Below, in pieces: positions 15,445 to 23,095 of a DNA stretch of 64,000 bases. This stretch comes from Streptomyces lavendofoliae. Its GTDB lineage: Bacteria > Actinomycetota > Actinomycetes > Streptomycetales > Streptomycetaceae. The notes under the pieces are model-generated. The model made no database searches and was not told the DNA's origin. It saw nothing but the letters and a program-made list of their open reading frames with translations. The DNA lies in contig NZ_BMTP01000013.1 in the NCBI RefSeq assembly GCF_014649735.1, positions 1-64,000 on the forward strand, given 5' to 3'. Positions within the stretch are counted from its first letter, which is position 1. Every line of letters starts with the position of its first letter. The position numbers and the translations under genes were made by a program.

Positions 15445-16221
15445 GTGACCTTTCTCGCCCCGGCTTCGCGCGCCCGCCGGGCCGCTCTCCCCGTCGCGCT
15501 GTGCGTCGGACTGTCCGCGGTGCTCACCGCCTGTGGAGAGGAACCGCCCGATCCGGACGCCGGTACGAACGGGGTGGGCAAGCTGTCCGCCACCGCGATC
15601 GAGTCCAAGGCGCGGGCCGCGGCCGGCGCGGCCCGGGCGGTACGCCTGTCGGGGTCGCTGGTCAGCAAGGGCGGCACGTACGAGCTGAACATGCGGCTGA
15701 ACCGGGCCGGCGCGGCCGGGTCGGTGGTCACCAGGACGTCCACCTTCGAGCTGCTGCGGGTCGGGGACGCGCTGTATCTGAAGGCGGACGCGGACTTCTG
15801 GTCGAGCGCGACGGACGGCGAGGGCGACGAGCCGGACGACTCCGGTACGGGGGCGGCGGACAAGCTCGGCGACAAGTACGTCAAGGTGCCCGAGGACGAT
15901 CCCTCCTACAAGCAGCTGCGCGGCTTCACCGAGATGAACGTTCTGCTCGACGGGCTGCTGGAGCTGCACGGCGACCTCGTCAAGGGCGACCGTTCCAAGA
16001 TCGGCGGCATGAGGACGATCAAGGTGGCGGGCGGCCCCAAGGGCGAGGGCGGCACCCTCGACGTGTCCCTGGAGGGCACGCCCTACCCCCTCCAGTTCGC
16101 CCGGGGCGGCGGGGCGGGCGTGGTCGTCCTGTCGGACTGGAACAAGGTCTTCCCGCTGACGGCCCCGTCCAGGGACGAGACCCTCGACTACGGCCGCCAG
16201 CTCCCCCGCACCAGCGACTGA
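15445..16221 (+). CDS. secreted lipoprotein, LppX/LprG-like fold suspected
   Basis: This 258-aa protein has an Arg-rich N-terminus, a hydrophobic core and a lipobox LTAC with Cys30, so it is predicted to be a membrane-anchored lipoprotein. The mature part (KLSATAIESKARAAAGAARA, VRLSGSLVSKGGTYELNMRL, VGDALYLKADADFW) has the alternating pattern of the LppX_LprAFG/LolA-like half-barrel family that binds lipids in actinobacteria. That assignment is by pattern only. GTG 15445 was chosen because GAGAGG is about 10 nt upstream; ATG 15427 is an alternative adding 6 residues. The gene is convergent with the next one. Confidence 0.75.
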   Translation: MTFLAPASRARRAALPVALCVGLSAVLTACGEEPPDPDAGTNGVGKLSATAIESKARAAAGAARAVRLSGSLVSKGGTYELNMRLNRAGAAGSVVTRTSTFELLRVGDALYLKADADFWSSATDGEGDEPDDSGTGAADKLGDKYVKVPEDDPSYKQLRGFTEMNVLLDGLLELHGDLVKGDRSKIGGMRTIKVAGGPKGEGGTLDVSLEGTPYPLQFARGGGAGVVVLSDWNKVFPLTAPSRDETLDYGRQLPRTSD

Positions 16222-16234
16222 CGCCCCCGCGCCC

Positions 16235-16286
16235 GGCACCGGCGCGTCCCGGCCCCGGGCCTGGCACCGGCGCGTCCCGGCCCCGG
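16235..16286. repeat. two-copy 24-bp direct repeat
   Basis: A 24-bp GC-only unit beginning GGCACCGGCGCG occurs at 16235-16258 and again, identical, at 16263-16286, between convergent genes. It could fold into alternative hairpins and act as a terminator. Confidence 0.6.
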
Positions 16287-16295
16287 CGCCCGCCC

Positions 16296-16802
16296 CTAGC
16301 GCTTGCGGCGCTTCAGCAGCAGGCGGGGGAGCGCCGCCGGGACCGGGTGCCGGGTGGTGACCGGTGTGGGGAGCGGGGGCGCCGCCAGCGAGCCGTCCGG
16401 GTGGGCGGTCGTCGCGTCCCGCGGGGTGAGCCGCAGCACCCGGCACTCGCGCGCCCAGCGTTCGGTCATCGTCTCCGCGTCCGGGGCGTTCAGCCGCTTG
16501 CCCTTCAGCTCCGCGACCGCCGCCTCCCACGCCTCGGAGCCGGCGGCCAGCTCCGACACGGCGGCCGTCCAGGCGACCACGCGGCCGCCCTTGTCCTTGC
16601 TGCGTACCGTCACCTCGGCCACCGAGCCGTCCGCGAGCCCCGGCAGCGGCTGCTCGCCCGGGCCGTCACCGACGACGTGCGCCGCCCCGTCGACCCACAC
16701 GTGCCACAGCGCGCGGGCCGGGCCCTCGCCCCGTACCCAGATGAGGCCGGACTTCTTGGTGGCCTCCTCGACGAGGGCCCGGTCGAGCAATGCGCTTGTC
16801 AT
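16296..16802 (-). CDS. conserved hypothetical protein
   Basis: The protein is 168 aa, starting at ATG 16802. The first half (KKSGLIWVRGEGPARALWHVW, DGAAHVVGDGPGEQPLPGL) has a beta-rich pattern reminiscent of split-barrel flavin- or F420-binding proteins, but no diagnostic motif is complete. The second half is helical (SEAWEAAVAELKGKRLNAP) and ends in a Pro-rich basic tail (LLLKRRKR). No membrane segment or signal is seen. It lies 23 bp downstream of corA in the same direction and is probably in its transcript. Function unknown. Confidence 0.65.
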   Translation of the reverse strand: MTSALLDRALVEEATKKSGLIWVRGEGPARALWHVWVDGAAHVVGDGPGEQPLPGLADGSVAEVTVRSKDKGGRVVAWTAAVSELAAGSEAWEAAVAELKGKRLNAPDAETMTERWARECRVLRLTPRDATTAHPDGSLAAPPLPTPVTTRHPVPAALPRLLLKRRKR

Positions 16803-16825
16803 GACCCGCAGCTTAGCCAGTCCGG

Positions 16826-17959
16826 CTACAGCCAGCCGTTGCGCTTCAGCGTGCGGTGGATGGCGAAGCAGATCCCGATGATCCCGGTGAGCACCATCGG
16901 GTAGCCGTACTTCCAGTGCAGTTCCGGCATGTGGTCGAAGTTCATGCCGTACACCCCGCACACCGCCGTCGGCACGGCCACGATCGCCGCCCAGGAGGTG
17001 ATCTTGCGCATGTCCTCGTTCTGGGCGACCGTCGCTTGCGCCAGGTTGGCCTGGAGGATCGAGTTCAGCAGCTCGTCGAAGCCGATGACCTGCTCCTGGA
17101 CACGGGCCAGGTGGTCGGCGACGTCCCGGAAGTACTTCTGGATGTCGGGGTCCACCAGCCGCATGGGCCGCTCGCTCAGCAGCTGCATCGGCCGCAGCAG
17201 CGGCGACACGGCGCGCTTGAACTCCAGTACCTCGCGCTTGAGCTGGTAGATCCGCCCGGTGTCGGTGCCGCGCGTGGAGCCCTTCGCCGGCGGCGAGAAG
17301 ACGTCGATCTCGATCTGGTCGATGTCGATCTGCACCGCGTCGGCGACCGCGATGTAGCCGTCCACCACATGGTCGGCGATCGCGTGCAGCACCGCCGAGG
17401 GGCCCTTCCCGAGCAGCTCCGGCTCACCCTCCATCCGGTGCCGCAGGTTGCGCAGCGAACCCTGCCCGCCGTGCCGCACCGTGATGACGAAGTCCCGGCC
17501 GGTGAAGCACATCACCTCACCGGTCTCGACGACCTCGCTGGTGGCCGTGAGTTCCGCGTGGTCGACGTAGTGGATGGTCTTGAAGACGGTGAACAGCGTG
17601 TCGTCGTACCGCTCCAGCTTGGGGCGCTGGTGGGCGTGGACCGCGTCCTCGACGGCCAGCGGGTGCAGCCCGAACTCCGCGGCGATACCCGCGAATTCGG
17701 CCTCCGTCGGCTCGTGCAGGCCGATCCACGCGAAGCCGCCGCCGTCGCGCACCCGGCGCATGGCCTCGCGCGGCGTGAGGCACGTGTCGCTGCTGTCGTC
17801 CTTCAGCCGGCGGCCGTCGCGGTAGACGGCGCAGTCGACGACCGCGGTGGACGTCGACGGGTCGCGGGTCGCGTCGTAGGAGGCGTACGTGTTGTAGGGG
17901 GCACTGCTCCTGCGCAGGGACGGGCGGACCGCTGCGCGCAGGTCACGGATCATCGACAT
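16826..17959 (-). CDS. corA: CorA-family magnesium transporter
   Basis: This 377-aa protein has a large cytoplasmic N-terminal domain (EFGLHPLAVEDAVHAHQRPKLERYDD is the conserved CorA segment, about residues 98-123). A long helical stalk and two C-terminal transmembrane helices follow. The selectivity motif is intact in VCGVYGMNFDHMP. It mediates Mg2+ (or Co2+/Ni2+) uptake through a pentameric channel. The ATG at 17959 has a GGAG ribosome site. A frame open for 120 more codons upstream is leader DNA, not protein. The upstream region contains a structured element that may sense the ion. Confidence 0.9.
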   Translation of the reverse strand: MSMIRDLRAAVRPSLRRSSAPYNTYASYDATRDPSTSTAVVDCAVYRDGRRLKDDSSDTCLTPREAMRRVRDGGGFAWIGLHEPTEAEFAGIAAEFGLHPLAVEDAVHAHQRPKLERYDDTLFTVFKTIHYVDHAELTATSEVVETGEVMCFTGRDFVITVRHGGQGSLRNLRHRMEGEPELLGKGPSAVLHAIADHVVDGYIAVADAVQIDIDQIEIDVFSPPAKGSTRGTDTGRIYQLKREVLEFKRAVSPLLRPMQLLSERPMRLVDPDIQKYFRDVADHLARVQEQVIGFDELLNSILQANLAQATVAQNEDMRKITSWAAIVAVPTAVCGVYGMNFDHMPELHWKYGYPMVLTGIIGICFAIHRTLKRNGWL

Positions 17960-18432
17960 GGCTGGCTCCTTCACGGAGAGGCCGTCGCGGGGCGTGGCAC
18001 AGCCCGGAATGAGGACGTGGCGTTCCTTACGTCCGCAAAGCGGGCGGCACCGCGGGATCGCGGTGACGGCGTTCGCTACAGACAGGCAAAACGGTGTGCT
18101 CTTCCGTCGTGCGAATAGCCGTGACCTCACTCCCAGGCTCCGCCGGGACGAGCGCGAGCGGGCAGGCGGAGTGCCTCTCAGGTCACAGAGAAAAGCCGCG
18201 GGCGGAAGAGCGGTTGGTACTGCACGGTCGACTTCGATCCACCGCAGCCCCACCTCCTCCGGCCGGTCCCCCGTAAGGGATGACGTGTTGTCGGGACGGG
18301 GAAGCGACTCCCCAGCCACCGCTGGGGACGTACCCCGGCGTGCTGTCCCGACCAGCAGACGGCCAACACTATCAGCCGACTGAGAGTCAATCCCTTACTT
18401 TGCCCGTTCCATACGCGCTCTATGCTCCCCGC
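17960..18432. other. long intergenic region; candidate structured leader of corA
   Basis: The 473-bp gap holds no convincing gene. Within it GTCGGGAC (18290-18297) pairs with GTCCCGAC (18345-18352). The enclosed 47 nt contain GGGG..CCCC and CAGC..GCTG hairpins, giving a multi-branched fold on either strand. Read on the minus strand it would lie in the 5' leader of corA, about 330 nt before its start. I see no match to the M-box consensus. The last 12 bp carry the -10 box of the plus-strand gene. Confidence 0.35.
18421..18426 (+). promoter_or_regulatory. -10 box (TATGCT) of a leaderless promoter
   Basis: TATGCT lies exactly 6 nt before ATG 18433, with a weak TTTGCC -35 sixteen bases upstream and no Shine-Dalgarno. 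Confidence 0.55.
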
Positions 18433-19023
18433 ATGGGAGAAGTTCTTGCTCTGGTCGAGGCCCGGTTGCGTACCGCCCTCGGTGAACCGGACGCGCGCGC
18501 CGCGGTGACGTTTCTGGGCACCGACCGCATCGAGGTCCTCCGCTTCCCGGACGCCGCTCTCGGCCTGGTGAGGTACGCCACCCTCGGTATGTCGGCCCAG
18601 CCGATGACCGACCCCACCGCCGCCCTCGCCGACCCCGTGAAGGGCCCGCGCGCCGAGCTGCTCCTGAGCGTGCGCGCGGGGCTCGCCGACACCGACAAGG
18701 TGCTGCGCCCGCTGGCGGTGCTCGCGGCCTCGCCGCAGGTCGAGGGCGTGGTCGTCGCGCCGGGCGCGTCGCTGGACACCGGCGAACCCCTGTGGCCAGG
18801 CGCGCCGTTCACCTCCGTGCTGGTCGCCGAGGCGGGCGGCTTGGTCGAGGATCTGGCGCTGGACGCGCCGATGGACCCCGTGCGGTTCCTGCCGTTGCTG
18901 CCGATGACGCCCAACGAGGCGGCGTGGAAGCGGGTGCACGGCGCGCAGGCGCTCCAGGAGCGGTGGCTGGCGGCGGGCACGGACCTGCGCGATCCGCTGC
19001 GCGGCTCGGTGGACCTCGGCTGA
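18433..19023 (+). CDS. suppressor-of-fused domain protein
   Basis: This 196-aa protein resembles the bacterial Sufu (SUFU, PF05076-like) family. The N-terminus has LVEARLRTALGEPDARAAV, the centre has a hydrophobic strand RAELLLSVRAG, and the C-terminus has the conserved FLPLLPMTPNEAAWKRVHGAQALQ. Bacterial Sufu proteins are often toxin-immunity or unknown cytoplasmic proteins. No toxin gene is adjacent here, so no function is assigned. Translation is probably leaderless. It is convergent with the MFS gene, with only 6 bp between stop codons. Confidence 0.7.
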   Translation: MGEVLALVEARLRTALGEPDARAAVTFLGTDRIEVLRFPDAALGLVRYATLGMSAQPMTDPTAALADPVKGPRAELLLSVRAGLADTDKVLRPLAVLAASPQVEGVVVAPGASLDTGEPLWPGAPFTSVLVAEAGGLVEDLALDAPMDPVRFLPLLPMTPNEAAWKRVHGAQALQERWLAAGTDLRDPLRGSVDLG

Positions 19024-19029
19024 CGCGGG

Positions 19030-20253
19030 TCAGTCGGCCGCGAGGGCGGGCCGCGGCCGGGCCGCCCGGTGCTCCTCGGCCTCGTGGGTGAGGGAGCGCC
19101 GGCGCGCCCACACGATGCCGGCGCCGATCGCGGCCGCGGCGCCCGCCACGACGAACGGCATGTGGATGTCGCTCCACTCCTCGATCCTCGGGGCGAGCCA
19201 GGGCGCGGCGGCCGCGGCGAACCAGCGCACGAAGTTGTAGCCGGCGCTGGCCACCGGGCGCGGGGCGTCCGACACGCCGAGGGCCAGTTCGGTGAAGACG
19301 GTGTTGTTGACGCCGATGAAGGCGCCGGACAGGACCGTGCAGACGATCGCGGTGGTGTGGTCGCCGTACCCGAGGACGACGACGTCGGCGGCGAGCAGGA
19401 CGAGGGAGCCGCCGAGCACCTTCAGGGAGCCGAACCGCTCCTGGAGGCGGGGCGCCACCAGCACGGAGAAGACCGCGAGCAGGACGCCCCAGGCGAAGAA
19501 CACCGCGCCGGACTTGTAGGGGGTCATGTCCAGTACGAACGGGGTGAAGGCGAGGACCGTGAAGAAGGCGTAGTTGTAGAAGAACGCCGAGGCGGCGGCG
19601 GACGCCAGCCCGCCGTGGCCGAGTGCCCGGAGCGGGTCGAGCAGCGACGTCCTGCCGGCGGGCTTCGGCTGCTCCCGCAGGAACGCTGCGATGCACAGGA
19701 ACCCGACCGCCATCAGCGCCGCGGTGCCGAAGAAGGGGTAGCGCCAGCTGGCGTCGCCCAGCACGGCCCCCACCAGAGGCCCGCACGCCATGCCGAGGCC
19801 GAGGGCGGACTCGTAGAGCAGGATCGCCGCGGCGCTGCCGCCCGCCGCCGCGCCGACGATCACGGCGAGCGAGGTGGAGACGAACAGCGCGTTGCCGAGG
19901 CCCCATCCCGCCCGGAAGCCGACCAGCTCGCCGACCGAACCCGACGTGCCGGAGAGGGCGGCGAAGACGATCACCAGCGCCAGTCCGGCGAGGAGCGTCC
20001 TGCGCCCGCCGATGCGGCTGGAGACGAAGCCGGTGAGCAGCATCGCCACGGCGGTGATGAGGAAATACGAGGTGAACAGCAGCGACACCTCGCTGGGCGT
20101 GGCCCGCAGGCCCTGGGCGATGGACGGCAGGATCGGGTCCACCAGGCCGATGCCCATGAAGGCGACGACGGACGCGCCGGCGGTCGCCCAGACCGCCCTG
20201 GGCTGCCGCAGGATGCTGCCGGCCCCTTCGTCGAACGGATCCTTCTGTCGCAT
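19030..20253 (-). CDS. major facilitator superfamily transporter, drug-efflux type
   Basis: The 407-aa protein has about 12 hydrophobic segments. The motif between helices 2 and 3 is FVSSRIGGRRTLLAG, the MFS motif A position. Helix 1 is GASVVAFMGIGLVDPILPSIAQGL, matching the DHA1 (12-TM) exporter pattern. The ATG at 20253 has a strong GGAGGGAG site. It is expressed from a near-consensus promoter in an unusually AT-rich 60-bp patch, which suggests control by a repressor. No regulator gene is adjacent. The substrate is unknown. Confidence 0.85.
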   Translation of the reverse strand: MRQKDPFDEGAGSILRQPRAVWATAGASVVAFMGIGLVDPILPSIAQGLRATPSEVSLLFTSYFLITAVAMLLTGFVSSRIGGRRTLLAGLALVIVFAALSGTSGSVGELVGFRAGWGLGNALFVSTSLAVIVGAAAGGSAAAILLYESALGLGMACGPLVGAVLGDASWRYPFFGTAALMAVGFLCIAAFLREQPKPAGRTSLLDPLRALGHGGLASAAASAFFYNYAFFTVLAFTPFVLDMTPYKSGAVFFAWGVLLAVFSVLVAPRLQERFGSLKVLGGSLVLLAADVVVLGYGDHTTAIVCTVLSGAFIGVNNTVFTELALGVSDAPRPVASAGYNFVRWFAAAAAPWLAPRIEEWSDIHMPFVVAGAAAAIGAGIVWARRRSLTHEAEEHRAARPRPALAAD

Positions 20254-20308
20254 GCCCGCTCCCTCCTGGCGACGGCGCACCGCGCCCACGATTACTTGCT
20301 ACCTACAC

Positions 20309-20338
20309 ATAATAAGTTAGACGCCCTAATGGATGCAA
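20309..20338 (-). promoter_or_regulatory. strong promoter of the MFS gene in an AT-rich patch
   Basis: On the minus strand TTGCAT (plus 20333-20338) and TATTAT (plus 20309-20314) are spaced by 18 bp. The surrounding 20290-20350 is AT-rich, in sharp contrast to its flanks. Predicted leader is about 50 nt. Confidence 0.6.
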
Positions 20339-20425
20339 TATACATCGACATTCGGGGGCCGGGCGGCACACCGGAGGGGTGATCGTCCTTGACGGGGCGA
20401 CGGCCGGGGAGGACCGTTGAACCCT

Positions 20426-21064
20426 ATGAGGGGCGAACCCAGTTGTCCGAAGTGCGGAGGCCGGGTCCGGGCGCCCGGTCTCTTCTCCGACTCCTGGCAG
20501 TGCGACGCGCACGGCGCCGTGCACCCGCTGCAGCCCGTGATCCCGCCCAGCGTCGAGGCGCTCGGCGTCGTCACGCACCGGGCGCGGGTACCCGTGTGGA
20601 TGCCGTGGCCGCTGCCGGTCGGCTGGCTCTTCACAGGGGTCGCCTACGCGGGCGACGACCGCGGCGGCGGCCGGGCCACCGTCGTCGCCTGCTCCGGCCC
20701 CGCCCCGCTCGGCGGCGTGGGCGAACTGCTCCTGGTCGCCGAGGAACCCGGCATCGGCCTGGGCGCGCGGTACGCCGGGCTCGACGGCCCCGATCCCGGC
20801 CCCCACATGTGCACCGGCACCCGGCCGCAGTCCAAGGTCCTCGCCGCCGGCCGCCCCACCCCGCTCTGGCACGTCAGTGACGCGCCCGAGGACCGCGCCG
20901 TCTTCGCGGGCGAGGCGCGCGGCCTGTGGCTGTGGGCCGTCGTGTGGCCCGAGAAGTCCGGGCTGCTGATGTACGACGAGCTCGTCCTGACGGACCTGCG
21001 CGAAGCCGGCTCGGAGGTGGAGCTGCTGCCGTGCGGCGCGCTCAGCCCCAGGCTGCTGGACTGA
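20426..21064 (+). CDS. zinc-ribbon conserved Streptomyces protein of unknown function
   Basis: This 212-aa protein begins with a treble-clef-like zinc ribbon (CPKCGG at about residues 7-12, then a Cys/His pair in WQCDAHGAVHPLQP). It continues with a beta-rich domain (MPWPLPVGWLFTGVAY, GELLLVAEEPGIGLGARYAG, LWLWAVVWPEKSG). It is widespread in Streptomyces, but I do not know a function. The start is ATG 20426 (TTG 20417 in frame is possible; GGGGAGG lies between 6 and 13 nt upstream of the two). It is followed by the PHP gene on the same strand. Confidence 0.7.
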   Translation: MRGEPSCPKCGGRVRAPGLFSDSWQCDAHGAVHPLQPVIPPSVEALGVVTHRARVPVWMPWPLPVGWLFTGVAYAGDDRGGGRATVVACSGPAPLGGVGELLLVAEEPGIGLGARYAGLDGPDPGPHMCTGTRPQSKVLAAGRPTPLWHVSDAPEDRAVFAGEARGLWLWAVVWPEKSGLLMYDELVLTDLREAGSEVELLPCGALSPRLLD

Positions 21065-21151
21065 GTGCCGGGCCGGCGGGCGGGACCCCGGGCGGAACGC
21101 CGGTATCCTCTTAGGCGTCCCCCGTCCGCCCCGAGCCCCGGAGTCCGCGTC

Positions 21152-22024
21152 GTGCGCATCGACCTGCACACCCACTCCACGGCTTCCGACGGCACGGACA
21201 CCCCCGCCGGACTCGTGCGCGCCGCCGCCGCGGCCGGGCTCGACGTCGTCGCGCTGACCGACCACGACACCACCCGCGGCCACGCCGAGGCGGTGGCCGC
21301 GCTCGCGGACCTCGACCGGGAGATCACCCTGGTCACCGGCGCCGAGCTCTCCTGCCGGATCGACGGCGTCGGCATGCACATGCTGGCGTACCTCTTCGAC
21401 CCCGAGCACCCCGAGCTGGCCCGCGAGCGCGAGCTGGTGCGCGACGACCGCGTCCCGCGCGCCCGGGGCATGGTCGCCAAGCTCCGCGAACTCGGCGTGG
21501 ACGTCACCTGGGAGCGGGTCGCCGCCATCGCCGGTGACGGGTCCGTCGGCCGCCCGCACATCGCCGAGGCGCTCGTCGAGCTGGGCGTCGTCCCCACCGT
21601 CTCCGACGCCTTCACGCCGCAGTGGCTCGCCGACGGCGGCCGGGCGTACGTCGAGAAGCACGAGCTCGACCCGTTCACCGCCATCCGGCTCGTCAAGGCG
21701 GCCGGTGGCGTCACCGTCTTCGCCCACCCCGGCGCCGCCAAGCGCGGCCGCACGGTGCCCGAGCCGGTCATCGCCGAGCTGGCCGCGTACGGCCTCGACG
21801 GCATCGAGGTCGACCACATGGACCATGACGAGCCGACGCGCGCCCGGCTGCGCGGGCTCGCCGCCGACCTGGGTCTGCTGACCACCGGGTCCAGCGACTA
21901 CCACGGCACCCGCAAGACCTGCCGCCTCGGCGACTTCACCACCGACCCCGAGATCTACGGGGAGATCACGCGCCGCGCGACCGGCGCGTTCCCGGTGCCG
22001 GGCACCGGCGGACGGCGGGCGTAA
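21152..22024 (+). CDS. PHP-domain phosphoesterase (RNase AM/YciV-like)
   Basis: The 290-aa protein starts at GTG 21152. The four PHP metal motifs are present: DLHTHSTASDG near the N-terminus, LTDHDTTRG, the conserved Glu in TGAELSC, VFAHPGAAKRG and the late GSSDYHG. Proteins of this compact form hydrolyse 3',5'-nucleoside bisphosphates and trim RNA 5' ends (YciV/TrpH family). Substrate here is inferred. A TATCCT -10-like box lies near 21103. It lies 53 bp upstream of marC, so the two may be co-transcribed. Confidence 0.85.
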   Translation: MRIDLHTHSTASDGTDTPAGLVRAAAAAGLDVVALTDHDTTRGHAEAVAALADLDREITLVTGAELSCRIDGVGMHMLAYLFDPEHPELARERELVRDDRVPRARGMVAKLRELGVDVTWERVAAIAGDGSVGRPHIAEALVELGVVPTVSDAFTPQWLADGGRAYVEKHELDPFTAIRLVKAAGGVTVFAHPGAAKRGRTVPEPVIAELAAYGLDGIEVDHMDHDEPTRARLRGLAADLGLLTTGSSDYHGTRKTCRLGDFTTDPEIYGEITRRATGAFPVPGTGGRRA

Positions 22025-22077
22025 CCCCCGCATCCCGGCACTTCCTCCGTACCACCCTCTCCCCGCAAGGCCTCACT

Positions 22078-22683
22078 GTGTTCGACGTCGCCGTCTTCGG
22101 CTCCCTGTTCCTCACCCTTTTCGTCATCATGGATCCCCCCGGGATCACCCCGATCTTCCTGGCCCTGACCTCCGGACGGGCCACCAAGGTCCAGCGCCGG
22201 ATGGCCTGGCAGGCCGTGGCCGTCGCCTTCGGCGTGATCACCGTGTTCGGCATCCTGGGCCAGCAGATCCTGGCCTACCTGCACGTCTCCGTACCCGCCC
22301 TGATGATCGCCGGCGGACTGCTCCTGCTGCTCATCGCGCTCGACCTGCTGACCGGCAAGACGGACGAGCCCAAGCAGACCAAGGACGTCAACGTCGCCCT
22401 CGTCCCGCTGGGCATGCCGCTGCTGGCCGGTCCCGGCGCCATCGTGTCCGTGATCCTGGCCGTGCAGCACGCCGAGGGCGTGAGCGGCCAGGTGTCCGTC
22501 TGGGCGGCGATCGTCGCCATGCACGTGGTCCTCTGGCTGACCATGCGCTACTCGCTGCTGATCATCCGCGTCATCAAGGACGGCGGCGTGGTGCTGGTGA
22601 CCCGGCTCGCCGGGATGATGCTGTCGGCGATCGCCGTGCAGCAGATCATCAACGGCGTCACCCAGGTGATCCAGGGGACCTGA
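22078..22683 (+). CDS. MarC family integral membrane protein
   Basis: This 201-aa protein has six predicted membrane helices and the MarC family pattern: FVIMDPPGITPIFLALT after helix 1, LLLLIALDLLTGK, and LVPLGMPLLAGPGAIVSVI after helix 3. The family (UPF0056) is of unknown transport function and is not truly linked to multiple antibiotic resistance. It starts at GTG 22078, 53 bp after the PHP gene, and is terminated by a long hairpin. Confidence 0.88.
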   Translation: MFDVAVFGSLFLTLFVIMDPPGITPIFLALTSGRATKVQRRMAWQAVAVAFGVITVFGILGQQILAYLHVSVPALMIAGGLLLLLIALDLLTGKTDEPKQTKDVNVALVPLGMPLLAGPGAIVSVILAVQHAEGVSGQVSVWAAIVAMHVVLWLTMRYSLLIIRVIKDGGVVLVTRLAGMMLSAIAVQQIINGVTQVIQGT

Positions 22684-22692
22684 GACAGCACT

Positions 22693-22747
22693 GCGCCCCC
22701 GTGCGGATTCCGCCCACCGATGGTGGCCGGAGTCCGCGCGGGGGCGC
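22693..22747. terminator. long bidirectional terminator hairpin
   Basis: A 20-bp arm (22693-22712, beginning GCGCCCCCG) pairs with 22728-22747 with only two G-U type mismatches. The loop itself folds (CCACC-gat-GGTGG). It separates marC from the convergent 50-aa gene. Confidence 0.85.
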
Positions 22748-22764
22748 GGTGGCGGAGTGTCGTG

Positions 22765-22917
22765 TTACGAGGCCGTGGTCGCGGCCGGGCGGATCCAGAT
22801 GCGCTGGCCGATCGAAGCGGCCTGCTGCACGATCCCGTTGACGGAGGCGGCGTCCACGACGGTGCTGTCCACGGGCGTGCCGTCGACGTCGTCGAGTCGC
22901 AGAATCTCGAAGCGCAC
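22765..22917 (-). CDS. conserved 50-aa protein, probably a sigma-R target
   Basis: Translation from GTG 22917 to TAA 22765 gives 50 residues, beginning VRFEILRLDDVDG and ending IGQRIWIRPA plus a short tail. It is below usual ORF cut-offs, but coding is supported in several ways. AAGGGAG sits about 6 nt before the GTG, third positions are GC-biased, and a perfect sigma-R-type promoter lies 66 nt upstream of the start codon. I believe near-identical small proteins occur at this locus in other Streptomyces, but cannot confirm that here. There is no Cys residue and no membrane segment. Function is unknown; a role in the thiol-oxidative stress response is suggested only by the promoter. Confidence 0.75.
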   Translation of the reverse strand: MRFEILRLDDVDGTPVDSTVVDAASVNGIVQQAASIGQRIWIRPAATTAS

Positions 22918-22982
22918 GGGCTTCTCCCTTCGTCCTGAGTTGATCCTCCGGTAGGAGAACTGTGTTCGTTACTGATAGTGCC

Positions 22983-23009
22983 AACGACATGTAGGGGGCA
23001 AACATTCCC
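22983..23009 (-). promoter_or_regulatory. sigma-R-type promoter of the 50-aa gene
   Basis: On the minus strand GGGAAT (plus 23004-23009) is followed by exactly 18 nt and then GTT (plus 22983-22985). This is the sigma-R consensus GGGAAT-N18-GTT. Predicted start of transcription is near 22976. Confidence 0.7.
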
Positions 23010-23095
23010 TACGCTAAAGAAAATTTTCGGACTGCTAAATAATCGGTGGGCCGGTGGTGGCGGCCATCCGCGCGGCGGCGGACAATGAGCCCCGT

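Noticed and set aside
16826..18319. An N-terminal extension of about 120 residues for CorA starting at 18319
   Set aside because: The extension is low-complexity, has no ribosome site and lacks conservation features. ATG 17959 has a good Shine-Dalgarno and starts a normal-length CorA.
18384..18390. TTGACT on the minus strand as the -35 of corA
   Set aside because: No acceptable -10 lies 16-18 bp downstream; the nearest TAGTGT or GATAGT is 11-13 bp away.
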